A stretch of 53,057 nt of DNA from Armatimonadota bacterium (GTDB lineage Bacteria > Armatimonadota > Hebobacteria > CAIYQO01), in assembly GCA_029553475.1 (NCBI GenBank), contig JAKPKV010000115.1:1-53057 (forward strand), written 5' to 3'. The notes under the pieces were generated by a model. That model ran no database searches. It was given only the letters and a program-made list of their open reading frames with translations, and was not told where the DNA came from. Both the position numbers and the translations under genes were made by a program. Positions within the stretch are counted from its first letter, which is position 1. The number at the start of each line of letters is the position of its first letter. Positions 32,423-41,011 of the stretch are shown here, in pieces.

Positions 32423-34012
32423 ATGTCGCCCTGGCTCCATCATCTGTATCTGTCGCTGCTGATCTTTGCCGCCGTGCTGGCCGTCATGTCCATCGCCGAC
32501 GCCGCGCGATTGCGCGACGCGCCGGGCCGGTGGTCGCTGGTGGTGCTCATGGTCGGGGTGGCGGTTTGGTGTGCGGGCTGCATCGTCGAGCTGCGGAGCA
32601 TGACCGAAGCCGGCAAGCTTTTCGCCTGTAAAATCCAGTATCTGGGTATCGCCACCGTGCCCACGACCTGGTTCCTCTTCGTGATCACCTACGTGCGGCG
32701 CGATGACTGGCTCGCCGGTGCGCGACGCGCGCTGCTCTGGATGATCCCCGCCGTCACCATCGTCCTGATGTGGAGCAATGAGTGGCATCACCTGATGTAT
32801 CGGGCCACCGCGCTCGATCTTGGCGGCTATCCGCCGTATTGGAAGATCGAGTATGGCGCCTGGTTCTGGGTGCATCTCACTTACAACTGGGCGCTCGTCG
32901 TGCTCGCGCTGGTGCTGGCGCTCTTGTCGCTGCGCACGCTGGCGCCGCTCTATCGGCGCCAGGTCCTGGCGCTGCTCGTGATCGCGCTGGTGCCGCTGGC
33001 GGTGAATATCATCTACGTGTTGCGCATCGGCCCGGCGCGGTATTTCGATCTCACCCCGGTCGCATTTGCGCTGTCCGGCGCCGGCCTGTTGCTGGCGCAG
33101 CGGCTCTTCCGCCTCGTTGACCTGTCGCCCATCGCGCGTGACGCCGTCTTTGAGAGCATGATTGACGGCGTGGTGGTGCTGGATACGCGCGGACGCGTCA
33201 TTGACGCCAACCCGGCCATGCGCGCGCTGCTCGGCAAACGGCAGCAGGAATGGTATGGCGTGGATGCCGCGGAGTTGTTCGCGGCCTGGCTGCCGGCGGC
33301 GGCGCTGCGGCAGGACGGACGAGTGCATACGGTGCGGATTGTCGCACCCGACGGCGCCCCGCGCTGGTTCGATCTGCGCGTCACCGCGCTGCGCGCCGGG
33401 CGGCGCGCCTCGCAGGGGTGGCTGCTGGTGCTGCGCGACATCACCGATCGGCACGCATTGCAGGAGCGGCTGAACGCGCTGGCGTTTTACGACCACCTCA
33501 CCGGCCTGCCGAACCGCCTGCTGGCCGATGACCGCCTGCTGACCGAGTTGGCGCGCGCCCGGCGCCGGCAGACGCGGGTGGCGCTGCTCTATATGGACGC
33601 CGACGGCTTCAAACGGGTGAACGATACGCTGGGGCACGCCGCCGGCGATCGCCTGCTGCAGCTCATCGCCGCCCGTCTCACGGCAAATACGCGGGAGGCC
33701 GATACCATTGCCCGCATCGGCGGCGATGAATTCGTCGTGGTCGTCTCGGACCTGGCCAATCCGGCGTTCGCCCTCATCACCGCCGACCGCATCCTGGCGG
33801 CCTTTCGCGAGCCGTTTGTGCTGGACGGCGCAGCGGTGACCATCACCATGAGTATCGGCATCGCGGTCACCCCGGAAGATGGCATGGAGATTGACGCGCT
33901 CTTTCGGCATGCCGATGAGGCGATGTATCAGGCCAAGCTGCGCGGGAAAAATTCGCACATGCGCTACACCGCGCTGCACGAGCAGGCTGGCGACGCCGCG
34001 CCGCCGCGATGA
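32423..34012 (+). CDS. Membrane sensor diguanylate cyclase (7TM-PAS-GGDEF)
   Basis: A 529-aa c-di-GMP synthase. The N-terminal part is hydrophobic with about seven helices of the HisKA-7TM kind (residues ~5-220). A PAS domain (about 240-350: DAVFESMIDGVVVLDTRGRV) follows, then a GGDEF domain (about 360-525) beginning FYDHLTGLPNRLLADDRL. The active-site GGDEF is intact near residue 433 and the allosteric I-site RXXD (READ) lies five residues upstream, so product inhibition is expected. ATG at 32423 is six nt after a TATCAT box with no ribosome site, a leaderless layout. The sensed signal is unknown. Confidence 0.9.
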   Translation: MSPWLHHLYLSLLIFAAVLAVMSIADAARLRDAPGRWSLVVLMVGVAVWCAGCIVELRSMTEAGKLFACKIQYLGIATVPTTWFLFVITYVRRDDWLAGARRALLWMIPAVTIVLMWSNEWHHLMYRATALDLGGYPPYWKIEYGAWFWVHLTYNWALVVLALVLALLSLRTLAPLYRRQVLALLVIALVPLAVNIIYVLRIGPARYFDLTPVAFALSGAGLLLAQRLFRLVDLSPIARDAVFESMIDGVVVLDTRGRVIDANPAMRALLGKRQQEWYGVDAAELFAAWLPAAALRQDGRVHTVRIVAPDGAPRWFDLRVTALRAGRRASQGWLLVLRDITDRHALQERLNALAFYDHLTGLPNRLLADDRLLTELARARRRQTRVALLYMDADGFKRVNDTLGHAAGDRLLQLIAARLTANTREADTIARIGGDEFVVVVSDLANPAFALITADRILAAFREPFVLDGAAVTITMSIGIAVTPEDGMEIDALFRHADEAMYQAKLRGKNSHMRYTALHEQAGDAAPPR

Positions 34013-34054
34013 GGGATTTTTCACCAACAGGCGCGGCGTGCCGCCGCAATCCTC

Positions 34055-34083
34055 TTGACCTTCCGGCCCGTCTTCCCTATACT
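34055..34083 (+). promoter_or_regulatory. Strong promoter of rpsB-tsf
   Basis: TTGACC (34055-34060), 17 nt, TATACT (34078-34083). It leaves a leader of about 115 nt with a CCCGGC-AAC-GCCGGG hairpin (34175-34189) just before the ribosome site. Such leaders often carry ribosomal-protein feedback sites; that role is only suggested. Confidence 0.8.
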
Positions 34084-34174
34084 TATCCGGTTCGCGACCG
34101 ATAGCGCGGCAAGATTCACTCCCTGCCGGCGCCGCTTTTCGGCACTCTGACGTCGCGGATCCATCACATGCTTC

Positions 34175-34189
34175 CCGGCAACGCCGGGA
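34175..34189 (+). promoter_or_regulatory. Hairpin in the rpsB leader
   Basis: CCCGGC and GCCGGG form a 6-bp stem with an AAC loop, 14 nt before the rpsB start. Possible translation-control element; no comparative evidence. Confidence 0.4.
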
Positions 34190-34203
34190 TCAAGGGAGTA
34201 TCC

Positions 34204-35151
34204 ATGTCACTGGTATCCATGAAAGAGCTGCTGGAGGCCGGCGTCCATTTCGGCCACCAGACTCACCGCTGGAACCCGAAGATGAAGCGCTTCATCTACG
34301 GCGCGCGCAACGGCATCTACATCATTGATCTGCACGAGACGCTGCGTCGGCTGGAAGACGCCCACGCCTTCCTGCGCGACATCGCCGCCAACGGTGGGCA
34401 GGTCCTCTTCGTCGGCACGAAAAAGCAGGCCCAGGACGCCGTGTATGAAGCGGCGCAGCGCTGCGGCATGCATTTCGTGACCTACCGCTGGCTGGGCGGG
34501 ATGATGACGAATTTTCAAACCATCCAGCAGCGCATCCGCCGCATGCGCGAGCTGCGCACCATGGAGGAAGACGGCACCTTCGAGCGCCTGCCGAAAAAGG
34601 AAGTCATCAAGCTGCGCGAAGAAATGATGAAGCTGGAGCGCGTGCTGGGCGGCATCGAGTACCTGAAAGACTCGCCGGACGCCCTCTTCGTGGTGGATGT
34701 GCGCAAAGAGCACATCGCGATCCTGGAAGCCCGCCGGCTGGGCATCCCCGTGGTCGCCATCGTGGATACGAACTGCGATCCCGATATGGCCGACTACGTG
34801 ATCCCGGCGAACGACGACGCCATCCGCGCCATCCGCCTCATTGCCGGCAAGATCGCCGACGGCATCATTGACGGCCGCCAGGAATATGACGCCCGCATGA
34901 CCGAGCTGCACGGCGATATGGGCTACACCTCGCCCTTCCGCCCGCTGCCCGAACAGGAAGCGGTGGAGGACGAGGAGGTGACCGTCGAGGAGTACGAAGC
35001 GTACGAGGAAGAGGAGGCGGCCGAGGAAGCCGCCGCCGACCTGGAAGCCGTGCTGGACTTCACCGAGGACGAGGAGCCGGTCGTCGTCCCCGAAAAAGAG
35101 AAGTACTACGAAGTGGCCAAGGACTACGGCATCATCGGCGAAGAAGAGTAA
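34204..35151 (+). CDS. rpsB: 30S ribosomal protein S2
   Basis: A 315-aa S2, about 60-70 residues longer than E. coli S2. The core is unmistakable: [73 protein letters not shown] and [12 protein letters not shown]. The C-terminal extension (about residue 245 onward) is strongly acidic ([20 protein letters not shown]) and then ends [18 protein letters not shown]. Acidic S2 tails are known in some lineages. ATG at 34204 follows GGGAG. It is followed by tsf, the conserved pair. A strong promoter precedes it. Confidence 0.96.
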   Translation: MSLVSMKELLEAGVHFGHQTHRWNPKMKRFIYGARNGIYIIDLHETLRRLEDAHAFLRDIAANGGQVLFVGTKKQAQDAVYEAAQRCGMHFVTYRWLGGMMTNFQTIQQRIRRMRELRTMEEDGTFERLPKKEVIKLREEMMKLERVLGGIEYLKDSPDALFVVDVRKEHIAILEARRLGIPVVAIVDTNCDPDMADYVIPANDDAIRAIRLIAGKIADGIIDGRQEYDARMTELHGDMGYTSPFRPLPEQEAVEDEEVTVEEYEAYEEEEAAEEAAADLEAVLDFTEDEEPVVVPEKEKYYEVAKDYGIIGEEE

Positions 35152-35239
35152 CACCGCTCATGCGCGCATTGCAACATTGGCAATGGGCAATTCAGGTAGA
35201 GATGCCGTCTCTCGGAGAGGCGGCTGAAGGAGGAATATC

Positions 35240-36082
35240 GTGGCTGACATTTCCGCGTCATTGGTCATGGAGCTGCGCAATAAGACCGGCGCCAAGATGA
35301 TGGACGCCAAGCGCGCGCTGGTGGAGGCGGACGGCGATATGGCGCGCGCCGTCGCGCTGCTGCGCGAGCGCGGCGAGGCTGAAGCCGGCAAGCGCCAGCA
35401 TCGTGCCACCGCCGAAGGCACCGTGGCGACCGCCCAGGCGGCCGACCACGCCGCCGCCAGCCTGGTCGAGCTGAACTGCGAGACCGACTTCGTGGCGAAG
35501 ACGGATGAGTTTCAGGCGCTGGCCGCGCGCATGGCCGGCTGGCTGCTGGGCGCGCGGGCCGAGCGCGTGAGCGCCGATGCGCTGCCGGAAGACGCGCAGG
35601 CCGCCGTCACAGCGGCCATCAGCAAGACGGGCGAGAACATCCTGTTCCGCCGCGGCGTCCGCTTCGCGACCGCCGACGGCGTGGTGGAGAGCTACATCCA
35701 CCTCGGCGGCAAGATCGGCGTGCTGGTGCAGATTGACGGCTGCGCGTGCGATCTCGTGCGCGCGCTGGCGAAGGATCTCGCCATGCAGGTGGCCGCCGCC
35801 GTGCCGGAATACCTGGCGCGCGAAGACGTGCCCGCCTCCGTGATCGCCGGCGAGATGGAAATCTACCGTAATCAGGCCCTGGCGGAAGGGAAGAAGGAAG
35901 AGTTCCTCGACCGCATCGCCGCCGGCCGCCTGGAAAAATTCTTCAAGGACACCTGCCTGCTGGAGCAGCCCTTCATCAAAGACGCCGACAAGACGATCAA
36001 AGGCCTGGTGGCCGAAGTCGCCAAAGCCGTCGGCCAGGAGCTCACCTTGGTGCGCTTCGTCCGCTTCCAGCTCGGGCAGTAA
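35240..36082 (+). CDS. tsf: Elongation factor Ts
   Basis: A 280-aa EF-Ts, which releases GDP from EF-Tu. The N-terminal UBA-like region (ASLVMELRNKTGAKMMDAKR, ALVEADGDMARAVALLRERG) and the core SLVELNCETDFVAKTDEF, with its Tu-contact TDFV, are normal. The C-terminus ends in ITLVRF-like text (ELTLVRFVRFQLGQ). GTG start at 35240, 8 nt after AAGGAGG, is well supported. The 88-nt gap after rpsB has a small hairpin; both genes share the rpsB promoter. A rho-independent terminator follows 20 nt after the stop. Confidence 0.96.
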   Translation: MADISASLVMELRNKTGAKMMDAKRALVEADGDMARAVALLRERGEAEAGKRQHRATAEGTVATAQAADHAAASLVELNCETDFVAKTDEFQALAARMAGWLLGARAERVSADALPEDAQAAVTAAISKTGENILFRRGVRFATADGVVESYIHLGGKIGVLVQIDGCACDLVRALAKDLAMQVAAAVPEYLAREDVPASVIAGEMEIYRNQALAEGKKEEFLDRIAAGRLEKFFKDTCLLEQPFIKDADKTIKGLVAEVAKAVGQELTLVRFVRFQLGQ

Positions 36083-36102
36083 CACGCGAGCCCTTATGGA
36101 GT

Positions 36103-36128
36103 GCGGCAAGGATTGCCGCTTTCTTTTT
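36103..36128 (+). terminator. Rho-independent terminator of rpsB-tsf, REP-like hairpin
   Basis: GCGGCAA-GGA-TTGCCGC (7-bp stem, triloop, 36103-36119) is followed directly by TTTCTTTTT. The hairpin belongs to the same 17-nt triloop family as 8604 and 14211, preceded by GGAGT. Confidence 0.88.
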
Positions 36129-36173
36129 ACTCACGACAGCGGTTCTGCCATCGTAACCGTGCGTATAAGGAAA

Positions 36174-36190
36174 GCGGCGATCCTCGCCGC
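36174..36190 (-). terminator. Rho-independent-type terminator facing the opposite gene
   Basis: On the minus strand GCGGCGA-GGA-TCGCCGC preceded by GGAGT and followed by TTTCCTTA. It is the inverted partner of 36103-36119 with compensated stem changes, and lies downstream of the PA14/TolB-type gene. Confidence 0.75.
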
Positions 36191-36240
36191 ACTCCAAAAG
36201 GCCAGCGTATCACCCCGCGGAAAATGCGGACGCTGTCCCC

Positions 36241-37659
36241 TCACCACCCCCACGCGAACGAGACCACGTTGCCGGTATCCGTCATCTTGCGGAGGCCCTT
36301 GCCGTCGAGGGCCATCACGTGGATGTCGGTTTTGCCGCCGCCACCGCTCATGATGAAGGCGATCTCGCTGCCGTCCGGGCTGTAGAGGGGGTTGCTCTCG
36401 ACGTCCGGGGTGTTCGTGACGCGGATGACTTCTTGCGTCTCCAGCAGCATCTGGTAGAGGTCCGTCTGGCCGCCGCGGCTGGAGAGGAAGAGCAGCTTTT
36501 TGCCGTCCGGGCTGTAGGCCGGGCTCCAGGCGACGCCCTCCACCAGCGGCGCTTCCCCGGTGCCGTCCACGTTGACGGCGAAAATCTCCCAGCGCCCGTT
36601 GCGGTTCGTCTGAAAGGCCACTTGCTTGCCGTCCGGGCTGATGACGGGCAGCAGGTCCATCCCCGCGTCGGTGGTGAGCTGGCGCGGGCGCCCGCCCATC
36701 ACCATGGTGTAGATGTCGCGGTTGCCGTTGGCCGTGTCGGCGACGAAGGCCACCCGCCGCCCGTCGCGGCTGAGCGCCGGCATCATGTCGGGGTAAAAGT
36801 TCGAGGTGATGCGCCGCTGGTCGGCGCCGTCCGGCTTCATGCTGTACAGCTCGGTGTTTTTCACCGTCTTCGGATCGTTCCAACTGGTGTGCCAGCAGGC
36901 GGTGAAGAGCGCGGTGTCCCCCATCCAGTTGATCGTCGGCTCGGCCGCCCCCGCCTGGGTGAGTTCTTTCGGGCCCTCCGTCGGCGTCAGCAAGTACACT
37001 TTCCCCTTCGCGCCCAGCCCGGCGGTGGCGTAGAGCACCTTGCCGATGCGCATCCGCGGCGGGTAGAGCCGCTCGGTGGGGATGACTTCCGCCGGCTGGC
37101 TCTTGCTGCTCCAGTAGAGCGCCATGCTCGCGCCGCCGCCGGCTTCGCGGTGCTCCACCACGATGGTGTGCAGCGTGTCCGGCGTCAGCTCGATCTCCCC
37201 GCGCTCCTTGCGCGGCTCGTTCGGCCAGGTGGTCATCAGCAATTGGCCGTCCACGGTGATGCGCGCGTAATCATCGGCCGACGCCCAGAAGGTATATGTC
37301 TCGGCATATTGCGGCAGCACGTAGCCGCGCCAGCGGCAGGTGAAGTTATCGCCCGGCACCCCCGGCCCCGGCGAGCCGCCGCCCCACTGGAACTCCACCT
37401 TCGCGTCCAGCCGGGTGAAGACCAGCTTCGTCAGCGCGTCGTCGGCGAAATATTCCCCGTGCAGCCCAAAACCCGGCATGGCGGGCGGCGTCATGTCCTC
37501 CGCGTTCACCGGCGGCGGGGGAGGCGGCGTCGGTTTCGGCGGTGGTTTCGGCTGCGCCGCCGTGCTCGGCGGCTTCGGCTTGGGCGGCGGCGCCGCCTGG
37601 GACGGCCATACCGCCAGCAACAGTCCCAACAGGATCAGCCAGGCCGCGAATCGCAGCAT
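36241..37659 (-). CDS. Secreted PA14-TolB-type repeat protein
   Basis: A 472-aa secreted protein. A signal peptide (about 1-21, ending SQAA) is followed by a Pro-rich linker (about 24-50), then a PA14 domain (about 65-205: GLHGEYFADDAL, YTFWASADDYARITVDGQLL). The C-terminal half (about 215-470) is a WD40-like/PD40 beta-propeller of TolB type with the repeats RDGRRVAFVADT, SPDGKQVAFQTN, SPDGKKLLFLSSR and SPDGSEIAFIMS. PA14 modules often bind glycans, and TolB-type propellers often bind other proteins; the exact role is unknown. ATG at 37659 follows GGGAGGAG. It converges on tsf and is divergent from GH30. Confidence 0.85.
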   Translation of the reverse strand: MLRFAAWLILLGLLLAVWPSQAAPPPKPKPPSTAAQPKPPPKPTPPPPPPVNAEDMTPPAMPGFGLHGEYFADDALTKLVFTRLDAKVEFQWGGGSPGPGVPGDNFTCRWRGYVLPQYAETYTFWASADDYARITVDGQLLMTTWPNEPRKERGEIELTPDTLHTIVVEHREAGGGASMALYWSSKSQPAEVIPTERLYPPRMRIGKVLYATAGLGAKGKVYLLTPTEGPKELTQAGAAEPTINWMGDTALFTACWHTSWNDPKTVKNTELYSMKPDGADQRRITSNFYPDMMPALSRDGRRVAFVADTANGNRDIYTMVMGGRPRQLTTDAGMDLLPVISPDGKQVAFQTNRNGRWEIFAVNVDGTGEAPLVEGVAWSPAYSPDGKKLLFLSSRGGQTDLYQMLLETQEVIRVTNTPDVESNPLYSPDGSEIAFIMSGGGGKTDIHVMALDGKGLRKMTDTGNVVSFAWGW

Positions 37660-37736
37660 ATCGTCTCCTCCCCCGCGTGAACGCTGCCCTGAGTCTACCA
37701 CAAAACGCTCGGAAGGGCACCTCGCCGCGCGCGGGA

Positions 37737-37766
37737 TTGACAGCGCATCCCCTTTCTCTCTATCCT
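37737..37766 (+). promoter_or_regulatory. Promoter of the GH30 gene
   Basis: TTGACA (37737-37742), 18 nt, TATCCT (37761-37766), about 32 nt before the ATG at 37799. Confidence 0.7.
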
Positions 37767-37798
37767 ACCCGTGCAACATCCACCGAAAGGAGACCCGT

Positions 37799-39100
37799 AT
37801 GCCGCGCACACGCTGGATTTCCACCACCCCGGCCGCCCAATGGCAGGAAAAGACGCTGGAGGTCTCCGCGCCCGTCGAAGCGCCCGTGCTCAAACTCGAC
37901 GGCACGCGCCACCAGACCTGGGACGGGTGGGGCGGCTGCTTCAATGAGCTGGGCTGGCGCGCGCTTTCCGCGCTGGATGAAGGGGCGCGGCATGCGGCGC
38001 TCGGGCTGCTGTTTGACCAGCGGGACGGCTGCAAGCTCACCGTCTGCCGCCTGCCCATCGGCGCCAGCGATTACGGCGCCGAGTGGTATAGCCTGAATGA
38101 GACCGCCGGCGACTTCGCCATGGCGCATTTCTCGATCGAGCGCGATCAGGGCTGCCTCATCCCCTACATCAAGGCGGCGCTGGCCTGGCAGCCGGCGCTG
38201 GCGCTGTTCGCCTCGCCGTGGAGCCCGCCCACCTGGCTCAAATTCCCGCGCGCGTATAACTACGGCACGCTGATCTGGCAGCCGGAGTACCTGGATGCGT
38301 ACGCCCGCTACTTCCTGAAGTTCGTGCGAGCGTACCGCGCCGAAGGCATCAACATCACCCAGGTGCACGTGCAGAACGAGCCGGCTGCCGACCAGAAATT
38401 CCCCTCCTGCCTGTGGACGGGGGCGCAGCTGCGCGACTTCATCCGCGACCATCTCGGCCCGCTGTTCGCGCGCGAGGGGCTGGACTGCGAAATCTGGCTG
38501 GGCACGCTGAACACCGACGATTACGACGGCTTCCCGCACACGGTGTTGAGCGACCCGGACGCCTATCGCTACACGGCGGGCGTGGGCTTCCAGTGGGCCG
38601 GCAAAGGCGCCATCCAGCGCACCCATGAGAGCTGGCCGGAAAAACGGCTGATGCAGACGGAGAACGAGTGCGGCGACGGGCGCAACACCTGGGAATACGC
38701 CCGCTACGTCTACGATCTCTTCCGCCACTACATCGCCAACGGCGCCAACGCCTACGTCTACTGGAATATGATCCTGCAGCCCGGGGGCTTGAGCACCTGG
38801 GGCTGGCGGCAGAACGCGATGCTGACCGTGGATCCGGCGGCGAAGACGGTCACGCTGAACCCCGAGTTCTACGTGATGAAGCATTTCTCGTCCGTCATCG
38901 CCCCCGGCGCCGTGCGCCTGGGCCTGCAAGGACCGTGGACGGCCAACGCCGTCGCCTTCGCCAATCCGGACGGCAATACGGCGGTCGTGGTCGGCAACCC
39001 CTTCGCCGGCGACCGCGCGCTGACCTTCGATGGCGCGGGGGCGCGCTTCACCGTGACGCTGCCGGGGTATTCGTTCAATACGTTCGTGATCGAAGGGTGA
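37799..39100 (+). CDS. Glycoside hydrolase family 30 (beta-glucosidase/glucosylceramidase type)
   Basis: A 433-aa GH30 enzyme. It has the family start QTWDGWGGCFNELGW, CRLPIGASDYG, ASPWSPPTWLK, the acid/base Glu in VQNEP (E194) and a probable nucleophile in QTENECG (E288). A small C-terminal beta-sandwich (about 365-433) is seen. Family members act on beta-glucosides, glucosylceramide, beta-xylosides or beta-1,6-glucans. No signal peptide is present. ATG at 37799 follows GAAAGGAG. A following open frame codes for a zinc-ribbon membrane protein 12 nt later, so the two may be co-transcribed. Confidence 0.9.
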   Translation: MPRTRWISTTPAAQWQEKTLEVSAPVEAPVLKLDGTRHQTWDGWGGCFNELGWRALSALDEGARHAALGLLFDQRDGCKLTVCRLPIGASDYGAEWYSLNETAGDFAMAHFSIERDQGCLIPYIKAALAWQPALALFASPWSPPTWLKFPRAYNYGTLIWQPEYLDAYARYFLKFVRAYRAEGINITQVHVQNEPAADQKFPSCLWTGAQLRDFIRDHLGPLFAREGLDCEIWLGTLNTDDYDGFPHTVLSDPDAYRYTAGVGFQWAGKGAIQRTHESWPEKRLMQTENECGDGRNTWEYARYVYDLFRHYIANGANAYVYWNMILQPGGLSTWGWRQNAMLTVDPAAKTVTLNPEFYVMKHFSSVIAPGAVRLGLQGPWTANAVAFANPDGNTAVVVGNPFAGDRALTFDGAGARFTVTLPGYSFNTFVIEG

Positions 39101-39112
39101 TGTGAGCGCGTC

Positions 39113-39643
39113 ATGCGGGTGTGTTGGTCCTGCCAGCAGGTGAACGGTGATACGGCGGAGCGCTGCGGCCGGTGTGGGATGGCTATCGCCCGGCAGGCGC
39201 CCTTGCCGCCCACGGTGTACGTGGCGCGGCCACTGCCGGACGTGGTGGCGCGGCGCAATCGCAGTTATCGCCTGCTGCTGGTGCTGCTCCCCTTTGCCGT
39301 GGCGCTCACCCTCTGGTTCTGGCTCGGTTTCATCCCCGCCGTCTTCCAGGATGCCGAGGCCGCGCGGGCGGCGCAACTGGCGCGGAATCGCGCGCGGATC
39401 GAGGACGCGCTGCGCGCCTGCCGCGATGACACCGGCGGCGTGCCGCTGCGGCGGCTGGACGTGCTGCGGCAATACGGGGTGACGGCGGGCGAGTTGACGG
39501 CGGGCGCGGATCCCGCCCGCTGGCGCGGCCCCTATCTGCCCGGCGGCGCCTTCCCCAGCAATCCATACCGCCCGCGCGATGGCGCCGCCGGGTGGCGGTA
39601 CGTCGTCTCCGGGAATACGTGGATCGTGGAGCCGGCGCCTTAG
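39113..39643 (+). CDS. Zinc-ribbon membrane protein with pilin-like C-terminus
   Basis: A 176-aa protein: an N-terminal zinc ribbon (CWSCQQVNGDTAERCGRCG, residues 4-22), one transmembrane helix (about 52-75, LLLVLLPFAVALTLWFW) and an exported part ending YVVSGNTWIVEP. The C-terminal part (ALRACRDDTGGVPLRRLDVL, WRGPYLPGGAFPSNPYRP) resembles the globular end of GspG/type II pseudopilins, which contain a similar RGPYL..P.NP pattern. A zinc ribbon on a pilin-like single-pass protein is unusual. ATG at 39113 is 12 nt after the GH30 stop. The function is not known. Confidence 0.75.
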   Translation: MRVCWSCQQVNGDTAERCGRCGMAIARQAPLPPTVYVARPLPDVVARRNRSYRLLLVLLPFAVALTLWFWLGFIPAVFQDAEAARAAQLARNRARIEDALRACRDDTGGVPLRRLDVLRQYGVTAGELTAGADPARWRGPYLPGGAFPSNPYRPRDGAAGWRYVVSGNTWIVEPAP

Positions 39644-39687
39644 AAACTGTCCGAGCAGCCCCACACCGAGACGGCTCGGACAGTTTC
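39643..39687. terminator. Bidirectional terminator spanning two convergent stop codons
   Basis: GAAACTGTCCGAGC (39643-39656) and GCTCGGACAGTTTC (39674-39687) form a perfect 14-bp stem with a 17-nt loop. The left arm starts in the TAG of the upstream gene and the right arm abuts the TAA of the minus-strand PP2C gene. Confidence 0.85.
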
Positions 39688-40944
39688 TTAGCGTCCGGGC
39701 GGGACCGATGACGGCGGCCTCGTAGACACCGCGTCGAGCATCTGCTGCAGTTGCCGCAGCAGCTCCGCGTCGGCGCCCAGCCCTTTGGCGCGGGTCAGGC
39801 AGCTCTGCGCGCGGTCCAGGCTGCGGGTGTCTATGGCCGTTTTCGCCTCCGACAGCAGCCGCACCGCCACCTTCTCCGCCAGCCCCAGCAGGAAATACTC
39901 TCCCGCTTCCTTGCTCTTCACCGGCATCCCCGCTTCAACGGTTGCGACCTCCGGCAGATGCGGGCGCACTTCCTCCAGCGTGAGGATGGGCGCGTTCACC
40001 GACGGCGCGCGCTGCGCTTCCAGCATCGGCAGCAACGGCCAGCGCTGGAACAGATCAAGCGAGCCGTGGGTATCCACCTTCACGAAGTAGCTGGGGTGCA
40101 TGAAGAGCCACAGCGCGACGCTGGCGCTGAGGATCGCCAGCGAGAGCAAGCTGATGACGAGGGTCTGCCAATGCGGCAGCTTCATCCGTTGGCACGGCTG
40201 TGCCGTCTCCGCCGGGCGCGGTCGTTGGTAGGCGATGACGATGGCGGTGATGTTGTCGGGGCCGCCGGCCTCCAGCGCCGCCTGCGCCAGCGCGTCCGCT
40301 TTCTCCTGCGCGCTCTGGGTGGAGGCGAGCGTGGCCTTGATGGCCTCGGGCGGCACCACGCCGCTCAGCCCGTCCGTGCAGAGCAGCAGGTGGTCGCCGG
40401 GGAGCAGCGCCTGGCTGGCGATCTCCGGCGACACCGGGTCGCCGGCGCCCACCACCCGGGTAATCTGATGGCGCAGCGGGTGAATGGCGGCTTCCTCCGG
40501 GGTGATCTCCCCGCGGTCCACCATCAACTGCACCAGCGAGTGGTCGCGGGTGAGCTGGGTGAAGACGTCGCCGCGCAGCAGGTAGAGGCGGCTGTCGCCG
40601 ATGTGCGCGAAATACAGGCGATCGCCATTGATGGCCGCCAGCACCAGCGTGGTGCCCATCGGCCGCTCCGCGCCGGCCGCGGCGGGCTGCTCGGCGAGGA
40701 CGCGGGCGTTCGCCTGCTGGATGGCGTCGTGCAGCACCGCCGGCAGGTCGGTGGGGGCGGCGTGGGCGATGGCATCCGCCTGCGCACCGATGGTCTCCAC
40801 CGTCAAGCCGCTGGCGATTTCGCCGCGCTCATGCCCGCCCATGCCGTCCGCCACCGCGAAGACGGCGAGCGCATCCGACACGAAGAGCCCGTCTTCGTTC
40901 ATCGCGCGCACAAGCCCCAGATGCGTGACGGATCCGATATCCAT
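39688..40944 (-). CDS. PP2C-type protein serine/threonine phosphatase, membrane-anchored
   Basis: A 418-aa phosphatase. The N-terminal domain (about 1-245) holds the metal-binding motifs RAMNEDGLF, AVADGMGGHERGE, HIGDSRLYLLR, DHSLVQLM, LLLCTDGLSG and GGPDNITAIV, typical of Stp/PrpC proteins that reverse Hanks-type kinases. A transmembrane helix follows (about 262-285: LVISLLSLAILSASVALWLF) and then an outer domain of about 130 residues with no recognised fold (predicted helices near the end). No kinase gene is nearby. The start at ATG 40944 is chosen by motif; a TTG at 40959 is possible. Convergent with the zinc-ribbon gene. Confidence 0.88.
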   Translation of the reverse strand: MDIGSVTHLGLVRAMNEDGLFVSDALAVFAVADGMGGHERGEIASGLTVETIGAQADAIAHAAPTDLPAVLHDAIQQANARVLAEQPAAAGAERPMGTTLVLAAINGDRLYFAHIGDSRLYLLRGDVFTQLTRDHSLVQLMVDRGEITPEEAAIHPLRHQITRVVGAGDPVSPEIASQALLPGDHLLLCTDGLSGVVPPEAIKATLASTQSAQEKADALAQAALEAGGPDNITAIVIAYQRPRPAETAQPCQRMKLPHWQTLVISLLSLAILSASVALWLFMHPSYFVKVDTHGSLDLFQRWPLLPMLEAQRAPSVNAPILTLEEVRPHLPEVATVEAGMPVKSKEAGEYFLLGLAEKVAVRLLSEAKTAIDTRSLDRAQSCLTRAKGLGADAELLRQLQQMLDAVSTRPPSSVPPGR

Positions 40945-41011
40945 AACGTGTTGCTGCAACCTTACGCGAAAAACGCCCGCTCTGCAAGACCTACCCGTCC
41001 GGGGCGGTCCC

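Noticed and set aside
37340-37798. Upstream extension of the GH30 frame
   Set aside because: It is antisense to the PA14/TolB-type gene and would precede the promoter and ribosome site at 37737-37795.
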